Assembly: GCA_934281605.1 (NCBI GenBank) | Contig: CAKQXD010000011.1 | Span: 20,557 to 84,556, forward strand | DNA length: 64,000 bases | DNA from: an uncultured Clostridia bacterium | GTDB taxonomy: Bacteria; Bacillota; Clostridia; Peptostreptococcales; Anaerovoracaceae | Direction of reading: 5' to 3' | Shown here: one piece after another, positions 35,361-44,857 of the stretch | Layout: each line of letters starts with the position of its first letter | Position numbering within the stretch: position 1 is the first letter of the stretch | Made by a program: the position numbers and the translations under genes | The notes under the pieces: generated by a model | What the model saw: only the letters and a program-made list of their open reading frames with translations | Database searches by the model: none | Told to the model about the DNA's origin: nothing

Positions 35361-35434
35361 ATAAGAGGTTTGGTACTATAAGCACGGCTTGCTTGCCGAT
35401 AGGAGAATTGCGTTTGAAAAGTTCCTGCGCTGCC

Positions 35435-36136
35435 TCAAGGTTTCTTCGCGTGGATCGCTGCCTCAAAGCCGTCTTCGGCGCGGGCGATGGTGTTTTCGAT
35501 CACGTGCTCGGCGATGGTGCGAAGGTTCATATTTAAGATCGTCGCGATGGCTTCCTGCTGTTTCCCTTCCGGGACATGGTACAGCGTCAGGCAGCAGCTT
35601 AAATAGCGGCGCAGTTTGGCTTCTATCGTAAAGTAAAGGTCGCAGGGCCTCGCCATGAAACTGCGGGTGATGCCGGAAGAGGCCAGCTCCAGTTCATAAA
35701 AGTCTTTTGCCGTGGCATCCGGTATATAATCCGCAAAAAGCTGCGCCAGTTTCTTTGCAGTATGAACGTTGATGTATTCTGCCGTGGACGGGAGCGTGTA
35801 GGCTGCGACATAAAGCTCTCTCAGCGGTTCCGAAAGTTCTGTGATATGGATCTGCAGCGACGTCTCGATGCTGTAGAGCAGAACGGGATCTCTTTTGTCA
35901 GGCATCAGGGCGCTGGTCTGCGAGAACTGAGTTCGGAACATCTCCTGCACCAGTCGCAAAAGCAGCGCTTCCTTGCTCTCGAATGAGGCAAAGAATGATG
36001 AAGGAGACATGCCTGCCGCCCTGGCGATAGAGGCTGTCGTAGTCTTTTCATACCCGTTTTTCAGAAATAATTCGATTGCCGCATGAAGCATTTTATTTTC
36101 GCGTAAAATTCCCTTGGCTTGAGGTCCCCTCGGCAT
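35435..36136 (-). CDS. TetR-family transcriptional regulator
   Basis: 233 aa. The N-terminal TetR helix-turn-helix is clear (FLKNGYEKTTTASIARAAGMSPSSFF split over residues 24-49). The larger C-terminal domain would bind a ligand; its identity is unknown. GGGAGG lies upstream of the ATG on the minus strand. It is divergent from the giant adhesin gene, with 220 bases between the start codons. A 16-bp near-palindrome on the adhesin promoter is a plausible operator. Confidence 0.9.
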   Translation of the reverse strand: MPRGPQAKGILRENKMLHAAIELFLKNGYEKTTTASIARAAGMSPSSFFASFESKEALLLRLVQEMFRTQFSQTSALMPDKRDPVLLYSIETSLQIHITELSEPLRELYVAAYTLPSTAEYINVHTAKKLAQLFADYIPDATAKDFYELELASSGITRSFMARPCDLYFTIEAKLRRYLSCCLTLYHVPEGKQQEAIATILNMNLRTIAEHVIENTIARAEDGFEAAIHAKKP

Positions 36137-36265
36137 GAAAATCCCTCCCCGTATTCAATGCACGTGCAGAATGCTGATTGCACTTTTGAGTATAGTCAAT
36201 TATATCATGCGGCAGGGGTAGGAGCAATTGTTTTTGAATAATTCTTGTGTTAAAATAAGGGGGTA

Positions 36266-36294
36266 TTGACAATTGCCGGGGGGGGTACTATAAT
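36266..36294 (+). promoter_or_regulatory. Consensus promoter of the adhesin gene
   Basis: TTGACA (36266-36271) and TATAAT (36289-36294) are perfect hexamers with the optimal 17-base spacer. Eight consecutive G bases lie inside the spacer. Confidence 0.9.
36278..36285 (+). repeat. G8 homopolymer in promoter spacer
   Basis: Eight G bases run without interruption between the minus-35 and minus-10 boxes. Slippage by one base would change the spacer from 17 to 16 or 18 and so change promoter strength. This is the known arrangement of phase-variable surface genes. Confidence 0.7.
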
Positions 36295-36298
36295 ACCC
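36283..36298. promoter_or_regulatory. Candidate TetR operator on the adhesin promoter
   Basis: GGGTACTATAATACCC is a palindrome with one mismatched pair and covers the minus-10 box. A second copy of its left arm (GGGTATT at 36261) lies just upstream of the minus-35. Binding here would block transcription. The assignment to the divergent TetR protein is inference. Confidence 0.45.
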
Positions 36299-36356
36299 AA
36301 TGTGCGACTAATTTAGGATAGAATGATTAGAAAATACCCAAGGAGGCTTTACAAGG

Positions 36357-39300
36357 ATGCGGTACAAAAAGAAGAAAAAAATTGCAATGCCTGTGGTTGT
36401 GATTTTAATTGTGACTTTTTTGATTGCAGGTGCAGCGAGCGTATACGCTGTAGTGGATGACCATACAGTACAGGGGAAAAACCCACAGGGGACGGTGATT
36501 TCTCTGTTCGATTACTGGGTAGATGAGCAGAATTCGGCAGATTACAGCCCGACTCCAAACTTAAACAGCGGGATCAATAAGAATCGTGATTTGAAATTTA
36601 ATAAAGGACAGGAAGATGGATTCAACGGCTGGACCGGAGGCAAGACTCCATATTCCGGCATGGTAGAAAAGACTCTGAATAGCAACGGATATCCGAATCT
36701 GGCTACCAGCTGGACCAATGGGATTTTTTATGCATCTCCTCTGGACTATCTTTTTAATGAAAATGACAGCACCACAGGCGGCTCGGCGAAAGTCGAAGGT
36801 AAAAAAGCATATACCAATGTGGGCGGACTGATGCAGGTGGATGATGAAGGGTATTATTATTATGACAGCACAAAAAACTTTGCATCCTATGACAGCGCTT
36901 CCAATGGGGTAAAATTGTATGATAAAGCAGGAGTATCCTATCGTGGCACGCTGGGACAGTTTTTCCCGTTCAACAGCGGGTCTGACGTGTTTACAGAATC
37001 CGAAGGTGCTCTCAGCGCAAAACCGGGTGTCACCGCAGATAGCAATAATGTAAACCACTGGTTTGGCGCTTCCATGTCGACTCATTTTTTGCATCCGGAA
37101 GGCGGCAAGACAACGCGTAATCAGGATATTACCTATGAATTCAGCGGAGACGATGACGTCTGGGTTTTCATCGATGATGTGTTAGTCGGTGATCTGGGCG
37201 GGATCCACGATGCAGCCAGCCTGAAGATCAATTTCAGTACCGGAGCTGTCAGCATCAACGGCAAATCGGACGGCACGCTGAAATCGAAGTATGAAGCGGC
37301 AGGGAAAACAGGAGAAACACAGTGGAAGGGCAACACCTATGCAGGCGGTACTTATCATACACTGAAGTTCTTCTATCTGGAACGAGGCAGCTATGCTTCC
37401 AACATGTCCCTCAAGTTCAACCTGAAACTGATGCCGGACAATGAAGCGTACAAGGTGGATCAGGACGAGAATGCTCTGTCCGGAGCGACCTTTGCATTGT
37501 ACGAAGCAGAGAAAAAAGATGGTGAATATACGAAAAAAGGCGGTCAGCTGTGCAAGGGCGTGACCGATGTCGGAGGCAGCCTGAAATTAAAGGCAGATGA
37601 CGGGGCGACCATCAACTTCGAAGAACTGTATAAGAAAGACGTCGGCCCGTACTTCATACTGGAAGAAACCGAAGCACCGGCGGGCTATCGCAGTGCGAAG
37701 GATGTCTGGCTGAAATACGATCCCAAAACAGGAGTGATCACCACGGAAAACCTCTGGGATACAGGGATACAGGCCAATGCCCGTATCATGGTAACAGCGC
37801 CTGCGGATCTGTACGATATAAATGGGAATAAGATCGAGATAAATGACGAGGGACAGCTGACAAAAGGATCGATTTTCGCTGTTATACATAAGCGATACAA
37901 CCTGGAGAATGTAAGTGATCCGAACAACTGGTCGTCCATCAGCGGATCCGTGCTTACCGGATGGAAGGTCAAACCTGACAAGGGATTGGCTTCAGCTCTG
38001 ACGGGGAATAAATATGAATTTAAACTCAACTCTATGGCTGCTTATGAAACTACACTGGACGAACTGCCGGGTGATATAACCACATATGTGAACACCATCG
38101 TAAACGATAATGAAGGCAAGTCACCAGAAGCTGTTTTAAAGGAACTGCAGGAGCATGCCAGATACTCACTGGGATTTTACTATACTACAGGAAGTGTGGA
38201 GGATGCTACTGTGAAGAATACCGTGCGTCTGAATGACGGTATAGGCATAATAGCATCAAATCATAATGCAAAGCGGTTTGAATATCAGTATGCGGTCAAG
38301 TTGACGGTAACGGATGTTACCAATGATCTTTATGTGAAGAAATTCAAGAAGGGCAAGGTCGATCTTAAGGATCAGGAAGGTGCGCTGAACGGTGTGACGT
38401 TCGCCCTGTATCGGGAGGATCAGACGACGTTAGGCAGCCACATTCTGCCGGGAGATCCGGTTCTAAAAGGAAATGCTGAGCCTGTGGCAACCAGGACTAC
38501 TGAAACCCTCAACGATCCGTACAGAGGTGATGATTCTGGAACGGCGTGTTTCAGCAAGCTGGAGAACGGAACATACTACCTCAAGGAGATCAGTGCTCCG
38601 AGCGGATATAAGGTCAGAGACGATCTTATCAAGGTGGTCGTCAACGACTATGGTGTTTTCGCTGATGCGGGAGCAGAGAACGATGGTATTTATGTTGGTC
38701 GCGGCGGATACGGAACTCTGCTTAAGAGTATGGAGCAGTTCGCTGTAAATGATGATATAGACAATACCCTGACAAATGTGCAGGTCAATCTGAGAGTTTC
38801 CAGCAAGGAACCTAACGAGGAAGGATTCTGGAATAATGACAGTCAGCTGAAACACGATCAACCGCTTCATCTGAAGTATCTGGCGGCAGACGGGACGAAC
38901 GGAAAGTCTCGATATCAGGTATATGATCCTAGCACCGGTAAAACGGACGAGATCCAGGATCATGCGGACTTTTTTATGACAGATACGGGCTGGCCGTCTC
39001 TCAGTCTGAAACAGTGTGATGAGCCCAAGACCGATAATCCGTATGCTCAGAGAACAGAACTCGGAGACAAGGAACTCTTACATCTGTTTGTGCTTCGGAC
39101 TATGGTTCTGATGGAGGATGAAACTGTTGGGGATCTGGAGATCTCCAAGACCGTGAAAAACGACAGTAGTGATGCCAGATTTGATAAGGAGTTCGAGTTC
39201 AATGTGAACCTCTGGAAGACGACGAAGGCTGACGATGGCAGGGAAACAAAGTCTCCGGTTTCCGGCACGTTCAAATATGTCGTGAAAGGTCCTGGCGCAA

Positions 39301-42300
39301 CGGACAGTACAGAAAAAGAACTGGTCGTAAACGATCAAGGCAATGCGACGTTGCAGTTGAAAGACGGTCAGACTGCTGTTATCGAGGATCTTCCGGCAGG
39401 CACTGAATATCAAGTCACCGAGGATCTGGGAAATGAGACTTTCTGGGATGTAAAGAGTTCCGTGGACGGTGGAGCGCAAGCAGATTCTAAGCTTTCCAAG
39501 GGGAAGATCCCGGAACCTGCCGAAGATGGCAGCAAGCAGAAGAGCACGGTAGCGTATGAAAACACATATCATCCAGAGGCGGCGTCGGCCAGCATTCCTG
39601 TGGAAAAACAGTTCAACGGCTGGACTCTTCCGGGATTCAAAGACGAGACCTTTGATATCAGACTGACCGGTATCGAAAGCACCGGTGGGAATATCAAGGA
39701 TACCATGCCGGGGGCCACGCAGGATACGAAGGATGGCGACTGGTATCTGATCAAGAAGGTCGAAAAGAGGAACGACAGCCAGAATAGATCTGTGAGCGAT
39801 GCTGTTTTTGACGGGATGACCTTTACAAAAACGGGAACATATGCTTACACGGTCAAGGAGATCCGGGGCAGCCAGGGTGGTATCACTTATTCCTCTGCGA
39901 TCTACGAAGTCATGATCACGGTAACAGATGACGAAAAAGGCAAGCTTACAGCTGCTATGACGATGAAAAAAGCCATCGATGATAACGGCGAAGCTCTGCA
40001 GGAAAAACCGCAGGCAGAGAAAGCGGTATTCCAAAATACATATAACAGCCGGGAAAAAGGTATCAGCTTTATCGTGCATAAGACCTACAGTAATGCGACA
40101 GGTTCTGATCAGCTTACAGACAATCAGTTCCAGTTCCAGCTGGAAGCAGTGACAGCCGGTGCGCCGATGCCGGAGAATACAGCGGATGGAAAGTCCATCG
40201 CTCCATCCACGCCGGGCGGTAGAGTAGACTTCCCGAACACGACGTTTGATACGGGCGATCAGGGAAACATATTCGTTTATAAAGTGTCGGAAGTGATCCC
40301 GAAGGGTGCCGAGAATGGAACGCTTAATGGGACAACATACGATCGCAATGCCTATTACATCCAGGTTGAGGTGACTGCAGAAGGCGGCAGCGGAGCAGAT
40401 GTAAACACGGAGATCAAATATTACAGAGACGCTGCATGCACCCAGGAAATAGAGCCTGGTTCAGAAGATCTGTATCAGGCAGAGCAGGGAGTATATCGCC
40501 TGTGGTTCAAGAACAGCTACACTGCTGAACCTGCAAAGGTAGCCATCCAAGGCAGCAAGACTCTCAACGGACGCGACATGACAGACGGTGAATTCCGCTT
40601 TACACTGGAAGGCGCCGACGGCACGACGAAAGATGCCATGAAGGATGGAAGCGTCCAGGGTGCAACGGCAGATGGCACGTTAACGATGGCCGCGCCTGCA
40701 GCAGCGAACGGCCATGAACAGCATTTTGAGTTCCCGGAACTGACGTTCAACCACGTGGGAACGTATACCTTCAACGTGAAGGAAACCCTCCCGGACGGTG
40801 CGAAGAACAACACGCTCAACGGTGTGACGTATGATACCAATGTGGGCGCCGTCACAGTACAGGTAACGGATAAGGACGCTAATGGCGATAAGACCGGCAG
40901 ACTGACGGCAACTGTTTCCTATACGAACAGCAGGAATGATTCCACGGATCTGGCGAAATTCGTCAACAGGTACGAGGAATCCGGAAGCTACGCGATCACA
41001 GGAACTAAGAACATCACCGGACGCAGCTTCCAGAAGGGCGACAGCTATACCTTTACGGTAACTCCGAAGAATGATAAGACTCCGTATCCTGTTGATAAAG
41101 ATGGAAAAGAAGTCAAAGAAGTGACCATCACACCGGATTCTGGAAATTCGGCTGATATCGATTTTGGAACGGTGAACTTTGATCAGGCGGGAGTATCGTA
41201 CAAGTATACGCTGAAAGAAAAACAGCTGGCTTCCGGAGAGGACACGAAGGGAGTCACCTACGATGATACGACTTATGCCCTGACTCTGACGTCCAGCGCT
41301 AATGATCCGAAAAACGGAAAACTCGTTATTGATCAGACGCTGACGGCTGGAGACAAGCCTGCGGACAGCATCGCATGGACCAATGTCTATCGTGCGACGG
41401 GTTCCATGGAATTAAAAGGATCGAAGACTCTGACCGGCCGGAAGTGGCAGGATGGTGACGCGTTTACCTTTACGCTCTGGGCAAAGAAAGACAATGAAGC
41501 GCTCCTGGACGCAGTTCCGAAGGATTCATACACAATAGAAGGCGACAAGGCGATCTTCAAGTCCGTGACCGTCGACGAAAAAGACGCCGGAAATAACCAG
41601 ACGGTAACGCTGGATTTCGGAGAGCTGAACTTCATAAAGGACTCCGACGGCAATCCATATGAATTCTATATCACGGAAACCATTCCGCGTAGAGATGAGA
41701 TCAGAGGCATCCAATATGATGGCAGCGATCACCGCATCCCGGTCTACGTTACAGATGACGGACAGGGACATCTGACTGCAGAAGTGGCGGAAAACTCCAT
41801 CACCAACCTGGATTTCTACAATATCTACAGCTCGTCCATCGAGTACAGTAATGAAGCGGGTATCGTGATCGAAAAGACTCTGAACGGGCACGATATGACA
41901 GACGGTCAGTTTGAGTTCACAGTAGAAGCTCTCGCAAGCGGATCCGGCGATACGCAGGTGACGAAAGAAGAAGCCGCTGCAAGGATCGGCTTCGGTCAGA
42001 GCCAGCTGAAGAAGACGTATCAGTCTAAGGCTGCTTCGGACGGACAGAAATGTGTCATCGATATCCTTGACGGAGAAAAGGTCAGGTTTACACAGGATGA
42101 TGCAGGCAAGACATTCAGCTACAAGATCACTGAAACCAAGGGCGGCGCGGCTGGATACAAGAACGATACCAGTAAATACCGCGCAGATATCATCCTGTCG
42201 GATGACGGCGACGGCGTTCTGACGGCGGAAACGAAGGTAACGAAGCTTTCCACTAAGAGAACGGTCAGCGACGTGGCGTTCCACAGCAATGATAAACCGG

Positions 42301-43802
42301 CACAGGACAAGACTCTCGCAGTCGTTCCATTCACCAACAGCTACAGCGCCTCCGGCAGTCTTGGCGGATCAGCTTCTGCAAAGATCGAGGCAGACAAGAC
42401 GCTGACGAGTCGCGCTATGAAGGCTGACGAGTTTACGTTTAATATAACCAATGCAAAGGATACTGCGGAGCAGAAGACGATCGTCTCCAGCGGTAAGAAT
42501 AAAGCTGCGGCAGATGGAAAAGCCGGCGCTATCGACTTTGCAGAAATCGAATATACGACGGCGAAGCTGAAGTCCGACGTGGCAGCCGGTTTAGCGGTCA
42601 AAGAAAACGGCAAGTACATCTATCAGTACATTGTTTCGGAGGAAACCGATAAGCTTCCGGCAGGAGTATCTCCGGTCGAAGCGGCCTTTGCAGTAACCGT
42701 GACTGTGACCGACAACGGCGACGGCACGCTGACCGCGGAGGTAGGATATCCGGATGGCACAAACAAACTGAGATTTAGTAACAAATATGATACCAGACAG
42801 GTTTCCGTCCCGATCAAGGGAGTGAAATCCCTGAACACCATCAACGGGACAAGCCTTACGATCGAGGACATCGAGGGAAGGTATGACTTCGCCCTGACCG
42901 GTAAGGAAACCACCGGCGGAGCGGAGAAGGCTGCTCCGATACCGAGCCTGAATGGCAAGAAGATGACGAAGGCTTCCAACGATGCGACCGGCGAGATCGA
43001 CTACGGGCATATCACCCTGGAGGCTTCCGATTTTGACGGGATCACACCGGATGATCAAGGTATCCGCACGAGGACGTTCGAGTACCAGATCACAGAAACA
43101 GGAAGCGTAGCTGGTGTGGTAAACGACAGCGAAGCGACTAAGACGATCGCACTGACGGTACAGTATAACAGCAAGGAAAAGTCTTTCCATGTGGCAGGAC
43201 TTCCGGAAGGAGCAGCGTTCCAGTTCACCAATACATATGGAGTAGAACCGGCTGCGGTAGAGACAAATACGCTGTTTACCGTAGATAAGAAGCTGACAGG
43301 TCGTGCCCTGAAAGCGGGCGAGTTTACGTTTGAACTGCTGGAAGTCTCCGGTGACGGTCAGGCTCAGGTGATTGCGACAGGAACCAATGAAGCTGCGGCG
43401 GCAGGCAAACCTGCGAAGGTCGATTTCGGCAAGATCACCTACGACCGGCCGGGAGAGCATGATTACCTGATCCGTGAAATCGTGCCGAACGGCGGCGTGG
43501 ATCTTAACACGATATACGATACGAAGACTTACAGTGTTCATGTATCCGTGACCGATCAGAAAGACGGCACGTTAAAAGCGACCAGCGATGTGTCTGCGGA
43601 CAAACCGTTCACCTTTGTCAACAAGCAGGTGAAGAAACCGGATCCGTCCGGAGGAGATTCCTCTGGCGGCAACGGAGGAATCGGCGGTCACGGTACTAAG
43701 ACCGGCGATACGACACCTCTTGGACTTGCGATTCTGCTGATGCTGGCAGCCGCCTGCACAGCGACCCTGGTGCTTGGACTGCGCAGGGAACAGGCGAAAT
43801 AG
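36357..43802 (+). CDS. Giant pilin-like surface adhesin (fibro-slime, Cna-B and nine isopeptide pilin domains)
   Basis: 2481 aa. Residues 1-31 are a secretion signal (KKKKK, then a hydrophobic core ending AGAASVYA). A fibro-slime/PA14-like domain follows (to about 358; DDDVWVFIDD near 263). Cna-B/SpaA domains lie near 365-450 and 656-765 (ILEETEAPAGYR, LKEISAPSGYK). From about 1077 there are nine repeats of FctA/Spy0128-like pilin domains (starts near 1077, 1234, 1394, 1544, 1683, 1834, 2006, 2149 and 2305). Their typical text is K-TLNGR-M-DGEF and NGVTYD. Such domains form internal Lys-Asn isopeptide bonds. A Gly/Ser-rich spacer, TKTGD, a hydrophobic helix and RREQ end the protein, a non-LPXTG sortase-type tail. 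No sortase is in the window. AAGGAGG precedes the start. Confidence 0.93.
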   Translation: MRYKKKKKIAMPVVVILIVTFLIAGAASVYAVVDDHTVQGKNPQGTVISLFDYWVDEQNSADYSPTPNLNSGINKNRDLKFNKGQEDGFNGWTGGKTPYSGMVEKTLNSNGYPNLATSWTNGIFYASPLDYLFNENDSTTGGSAKVEGKKAYTNVGGLMQVDDEGYYYYDSTKNFASYDSASNGVKLYDKAGVSYRGTLGQFFPFNSGSDVFTESEGALSAKPGVTADSNNVNHWFGASMSTHFLHPEGGKTTRNQDITYEFSGDDDVWVFIDDVLVGDLGGIHDAASLKINFSTGAVSINGKSDGTLKSKYEAAGKTGETQWKGNTYAGGTYHTLKFFYLERGSYASNMSLKFNLKLMPDNEAYKVDQDENALSGATFALYEAEKKDGEYTKKGGQLCKGVTDVGGSLKLKADDGATINFEELYKKDVGPYFILEETEAPAGYRSAKDVWLKYDPKTGVITTENLWDTGIQANARIMVTAPADLYDINGNKIEINDEGQLTKGSIFAVIHKRYNLENVSDPNNWSSISGSVLTGWKVKPDKGLASALTGNKYEFKLNSMAAYETTLDELPGDITTYVNTIVNDNEGKSPEAVLKELQEHARYSLGFYYTTGSVEDATVKNTVRLNDGIGIIASNHNAKRFEYQYAVKLTVTDVTNDLYVKKFKKGKVDLKDQEGALNGVTFALYREDQTTLGSHILPGDPVLKGNAEPVATRTTETLNDPYRGDDSGTACFSKLENGTYYLKEISAPSGYKVRDDLIKVVVNDYGVFADAGAENDGIYVGRGGYGTLLKSMEQFAVNDDIDNTLTNVQVNLRVSSKEPNEEGFWNNDSQLKHDQPLHLKYLAADGTNGKSRYQVYDPSTGKTDEIQDHADFFMTDTGWPSLSLKQCDEPKTDNPYAQRTELGDKELLHLFVLRTMVLMEDETVGDLEISKTVKNDSSDARFDKEFEFNVNLWKTTKADDGRETKSPVSGTFKYVVKGPGATDSTEKELVVNDQGNATLQLKDGQTAVIEDLPAGTEYQVTEDLGNETFWDVKSSVDGGAQADSKLSKGKIPEPAEDGSKQKSTVAYENTYHPEAASASIPVEKQFNGWTLPGFKDETFDIRLTGIESTGGNIKDTMPGATQDTKDGDWYLIKKVEKRNDSQNRSVSDAVFDGMTFTKTGTYAYTVKEIRGSQGGITYSSAIYEVMITVTDDEKGKLTAAMTMKKAIDDNGEALQEKPQAEKAVFQNTYNSREKGISFIVHKTYSNATGSDQLTDNQFQFQLEAVTAGAPMPENTADGKSIAPSTPGGRVDFPNTTFDTGDQGNIFVYKVSEVIPKGAENGTLNGTTYDRNAYYIQVEVTAEGGSGADVNTEIKYYRDAACTQEIEPGSEDLYQAEQGVYRLWFKNSYTAEPAKVAIQGSKTLNGRDMTDGEFRFTLEGADGTTKDAMKDGSVQGATADGTLTMAAPAAANGHEQHFEFPELTFNHVGTYTFNVKETLPDGAKNNTLNGVTYDTNVGAVTVQVTDKDANGDKTGRLTATVSYTNSRNDSTDLAKFVNRYEESGSYAITGTKNITGRSFQKGDSYTFTVTPKNDKTPYPVDKDGKEVKEVTITPDSGNSADIDFGTVNFDQAGVSYKYTLKEKQLASGEDTKGVTYDDTTYALTLTSSANDPKNGKLVIDQTLTAGDKPADSIAWTNVYRATGSMELKGSKTLTGRKWQDGDAFTFTLWAKKDNEALLDAVPKDSYTIEGDKAIFKSVTVDEKDAGNNQTVTLDFGELNFIKDSDGNPYEFYITETIPRRDEIRGIQYDGSDHRIPVYVTDDGQGHLTAEVAENSITNLDFYNIYSSSIEYSNEAGIVIEKTLNGHDMTDGQFEFTVEALASGSGDTQVTKEEAAARIGFGQSQLKKTYQSKAASDGQKCVIDILDGEKVRFTQDDAGKTFSYKITETKGGAAGYKNDTSKYRADIILSDDGDGVLTAETKVTKLSTKRTVSDVAFHSNDKPAQDKTLAVVPFTNSYSASGSLGGSASAKIEADKTLTSRAMKADEFTFNITNAKDTAEQKTIVSSGKNKAAADGKAGAIDFAEIEYTTAKLKSDVAAGLAVKENGKYIYQYIVSEETDKLPAGVSPVEAAFAVTVTVTDNGDGTLTAEVGYPDGTNKLRFSNKYDTRQVSVPIKGVKSLNTINGTSLTIEDIEGRYDFALTGKETTGGAEKAAPIPSLNGKKMTKASNDATGEIDYGHITLEASDFDGITPDDQGIRTRTFEYQITETGSVAGVVNDSEATKTIALTVQYNSKEKSFHVAGLPEGAAFQFTNTYGVEPAAVETNTLFTVDKKLTGRALKAGEFTFELLEVSGDGQAQVIATGTNEAAAAGKPAKVDFGKITYDRPGEHDYLIREIVPNGGVDLNTIYDTKTYSVHVSVTDQKDGTLKATSDVSADKPFTFVNKQVKKPDPSGGDSSGGNGGIGGHGTKTGDTTPLGLAILLMLAAACTATLVLGLRREQAK

Positions 43803-43828
43803 CCGGATGCATAGAATATGAGAATAGG

Positions 43829-43862
43829 AAAGAAGCAGCTCAGTGATGGGCTGTTTCTTTTG
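43829..43862 (+). terminator. Probable terminator after the adhesin
   Basis: An 11-bp stem AAAGAAGCAGC (43829-43839) / GCTGTTTCTTT (43850-43860) with one G-U pair and a short T-stretch. Confidence 0.7.
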
Positions 43863-43911
43863 ATGGATATGGGGATCTTCATAAAAATCCTCAGAAATTA
43901 AAACTTTCATA

Positions 43912-43940
43912 TTGACGAGGCTTTTCTAACATAGTAAAAT
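43912..43940 (+). promoter_or_regulatory. Promoter of the tRNA pair
   Basis: TTGACG (43912-43917) and TAAAAT (43935-43940) with a 17-base spacer, 38 bases before tRNA-Thr. Confidence 0.75.
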
Positions 43941-43977
43941 ATCATCATGCGGTTAATCAGTATATTGATTTGAGCAT

Positions 43978-44053
43978 GCCACTGTAGCTCATCTGGCAGA
44001 GCAGCACATTCGTAACGTGCAGGTGGCCGGTTCGATCCCGGCCAGTGGCTCCA
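43978..44053 (+). tRNA. tRNA-Thr (anticodon CGT)
   Basis: 76 nt. The acceptor GCCACTG pairs with CAGTGGC; the anticodon stem GCACA/CGTGC (its last pair A-C is mismatched) encloses loop TTCGTAA with anticodon CGT (reads ACG). The T arm is GCCGG-TTCGATC-CCGGC and the CCA end is encoded. It is followed by its own terminator-like hairpin and then tRNA-Ala. Confidence 0.95.
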
Positions 44054-44054
44054 G

Positions 44055-44100
44055 AAGCAGTTTGCCTGATCCTGAGACCGGTAAACTGCTTTTCTTTTTT
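44055..44100 (+). terminator. Terminator after tRNA-Thr
   Basis: The stem AAGCAGTTT/AAACTGCTT is followed by TTCTTTTTT. It lies between the two tRNA genes, so tRNA-Ala may depend on read-through or its own weak promoter. Confidence 0.8.
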
Positions 44101-44109
44101 CATTATCCC

Positions 44110-44185
44110 GGGGCATTGGCGCAGCTGGGAGCGCGCATGACTGGCAGTCATGAGGTCAGGGGTTCGATCCCCCTATGCTCCACCA
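44110..44185 (+). tRNA. tRNA-Ala (anticodon GGC)
   Basis: 76 nt. The acceptor GGGGCAT pairs with ATGCTCC; anticodon stem CATGA/TCATG encloses CTGGCAG with anticodon GGC (reads GCC). The T arm is AGGGG-TTCGATC-CCCCT and CCA is encoded. Confidence 0.95.
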
Positions 44186-44189
44186 GAAG

Positions 44190-44225
44190 AACAACAAGCA
44201 TTCCTTACAGTGCTTGTTGTTTTGT
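44190..44225 (+). terminator. Terminator after tRNA-Ala
   Basis: ACAACAAGCA (44191-44200) pairs perfectly with TGCTTGTTGT (44211-44220), followed by TTTGTT. Confidence 0.82.
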
Positions 44226-44294
44226 TATCCACTGCATTTGGGGCGTCTGCTGCAGGCAGCCGGACAATTATGAGAAATACAGGGAGAAATAGCA

Positions 44295-44576
44295 ATGACA
44301 CAAAAACGCAAACCTTACGACAAATGCATTTTCCACGTCAACGTGGATAATGAGAAGGGTGATAAGATCAGGATCCGGTTTCCGGTGGGCGCTGTGAAGA
44401 AGATCTTAAAAGCCTCAGGGAAGCTGCCGCTGCCGGAGGAAACTTTGCAGGAGATAGATCTGAAAGAACTGATGGATGCCGTGGCGGCCTGCCTCAGCGA
44501 GGAAGCGGAGGGAGACTTTGTGACGGTGGATACAGCGGGCGGCACCCAGGTGTGTGTATTCGTAGCGGAGAAGTAG
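44295..44576 (+). CDS. Small protein, YvlB/SHOCT-like alpha-beta domain (tentative)
   Basis: 93 aa, no signal and no membrane helix. The middle has a pattern of a beta strand (KIRIRFPVGAVKKILK), an acidic helix (LQEIDLKELMDAV) and a beta strand ending (FVTVDTAGGTQVCVFVAEK). It resembles the small terminal domain in YvlB/DUF4097-type proteins, but I am not sure. GGGAGAAAT lies before the ATG. It is followed 8 bases later by a second small protein of similar plan and then by a ComEC-like lipoprotein; the three look co-transcribed. Confidence 0.65.
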   Translation: MTQKRKPYDKCIFHVNVDNEKGDKIRIRFPVGAVKKILKASGKLPLPEETLQEIDLKELMDAVAACLSEEAEGDFVTVDTAGGTQVCVFVAEK

Positions 44577-44584
44577 GGGGATCC

Positions 44585-44848
44585 ATGAAAATCAGAATCA
44601 GGACGAAGGATTTGAATCTCTCCCTGCCGGTTCCCGTTTCGGCTGCGGGAATCGTGATACGAAAGATCCCGGAATCGGTCTTTGACAGCATGCAGAAACA
44701 CGTGCCGGAGCCGTATAACGCTCTTTGCAGCAGAGAGATGCTGGCGCTTCTGGTAAAAGAATGCTCAGGGACGCTTCGGGCGATCCACAATCTGGAAATC
44801 ATACATATCGAGACAGGCGAGGGAACATATATTTCAATCAGGATGTAG
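44585..44848 (+). CDS. Small protein, second of a tandem pair
   Basis: 87 aa. It begins MKIRIRTKDLNLSLPVP, followed by a helical middle and a terminal strand pair (NLEIIHIETGEGTYISIRM). The plan (strand, helix, strand) is like the preceding protein, so the pair may be distant paralogues or partners. The ATG at 44585 follows AGGGGGATCC; the open frame upstream overlaps the previous gene and lacks a site. The function is unknown. Confidence 0.65.
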   Translation: MKIRIRTKDLNLSLPVPVSAAGIVIRKIPESVFDSMQKHVPEPYNALCSREMLALLVKECSGTLRAIHNLEIIHIETGEGTYISIRM

Positions 44849-44857
44849 GAGATGACG

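Noticed and set aside
43680..43802. LPXTG sorting signal at the end of the adhesin
   Set aside because: No LPXTG is present; the tail is TKTGD followed by a helix, so it is reported only as a non-standard sortase-type end.
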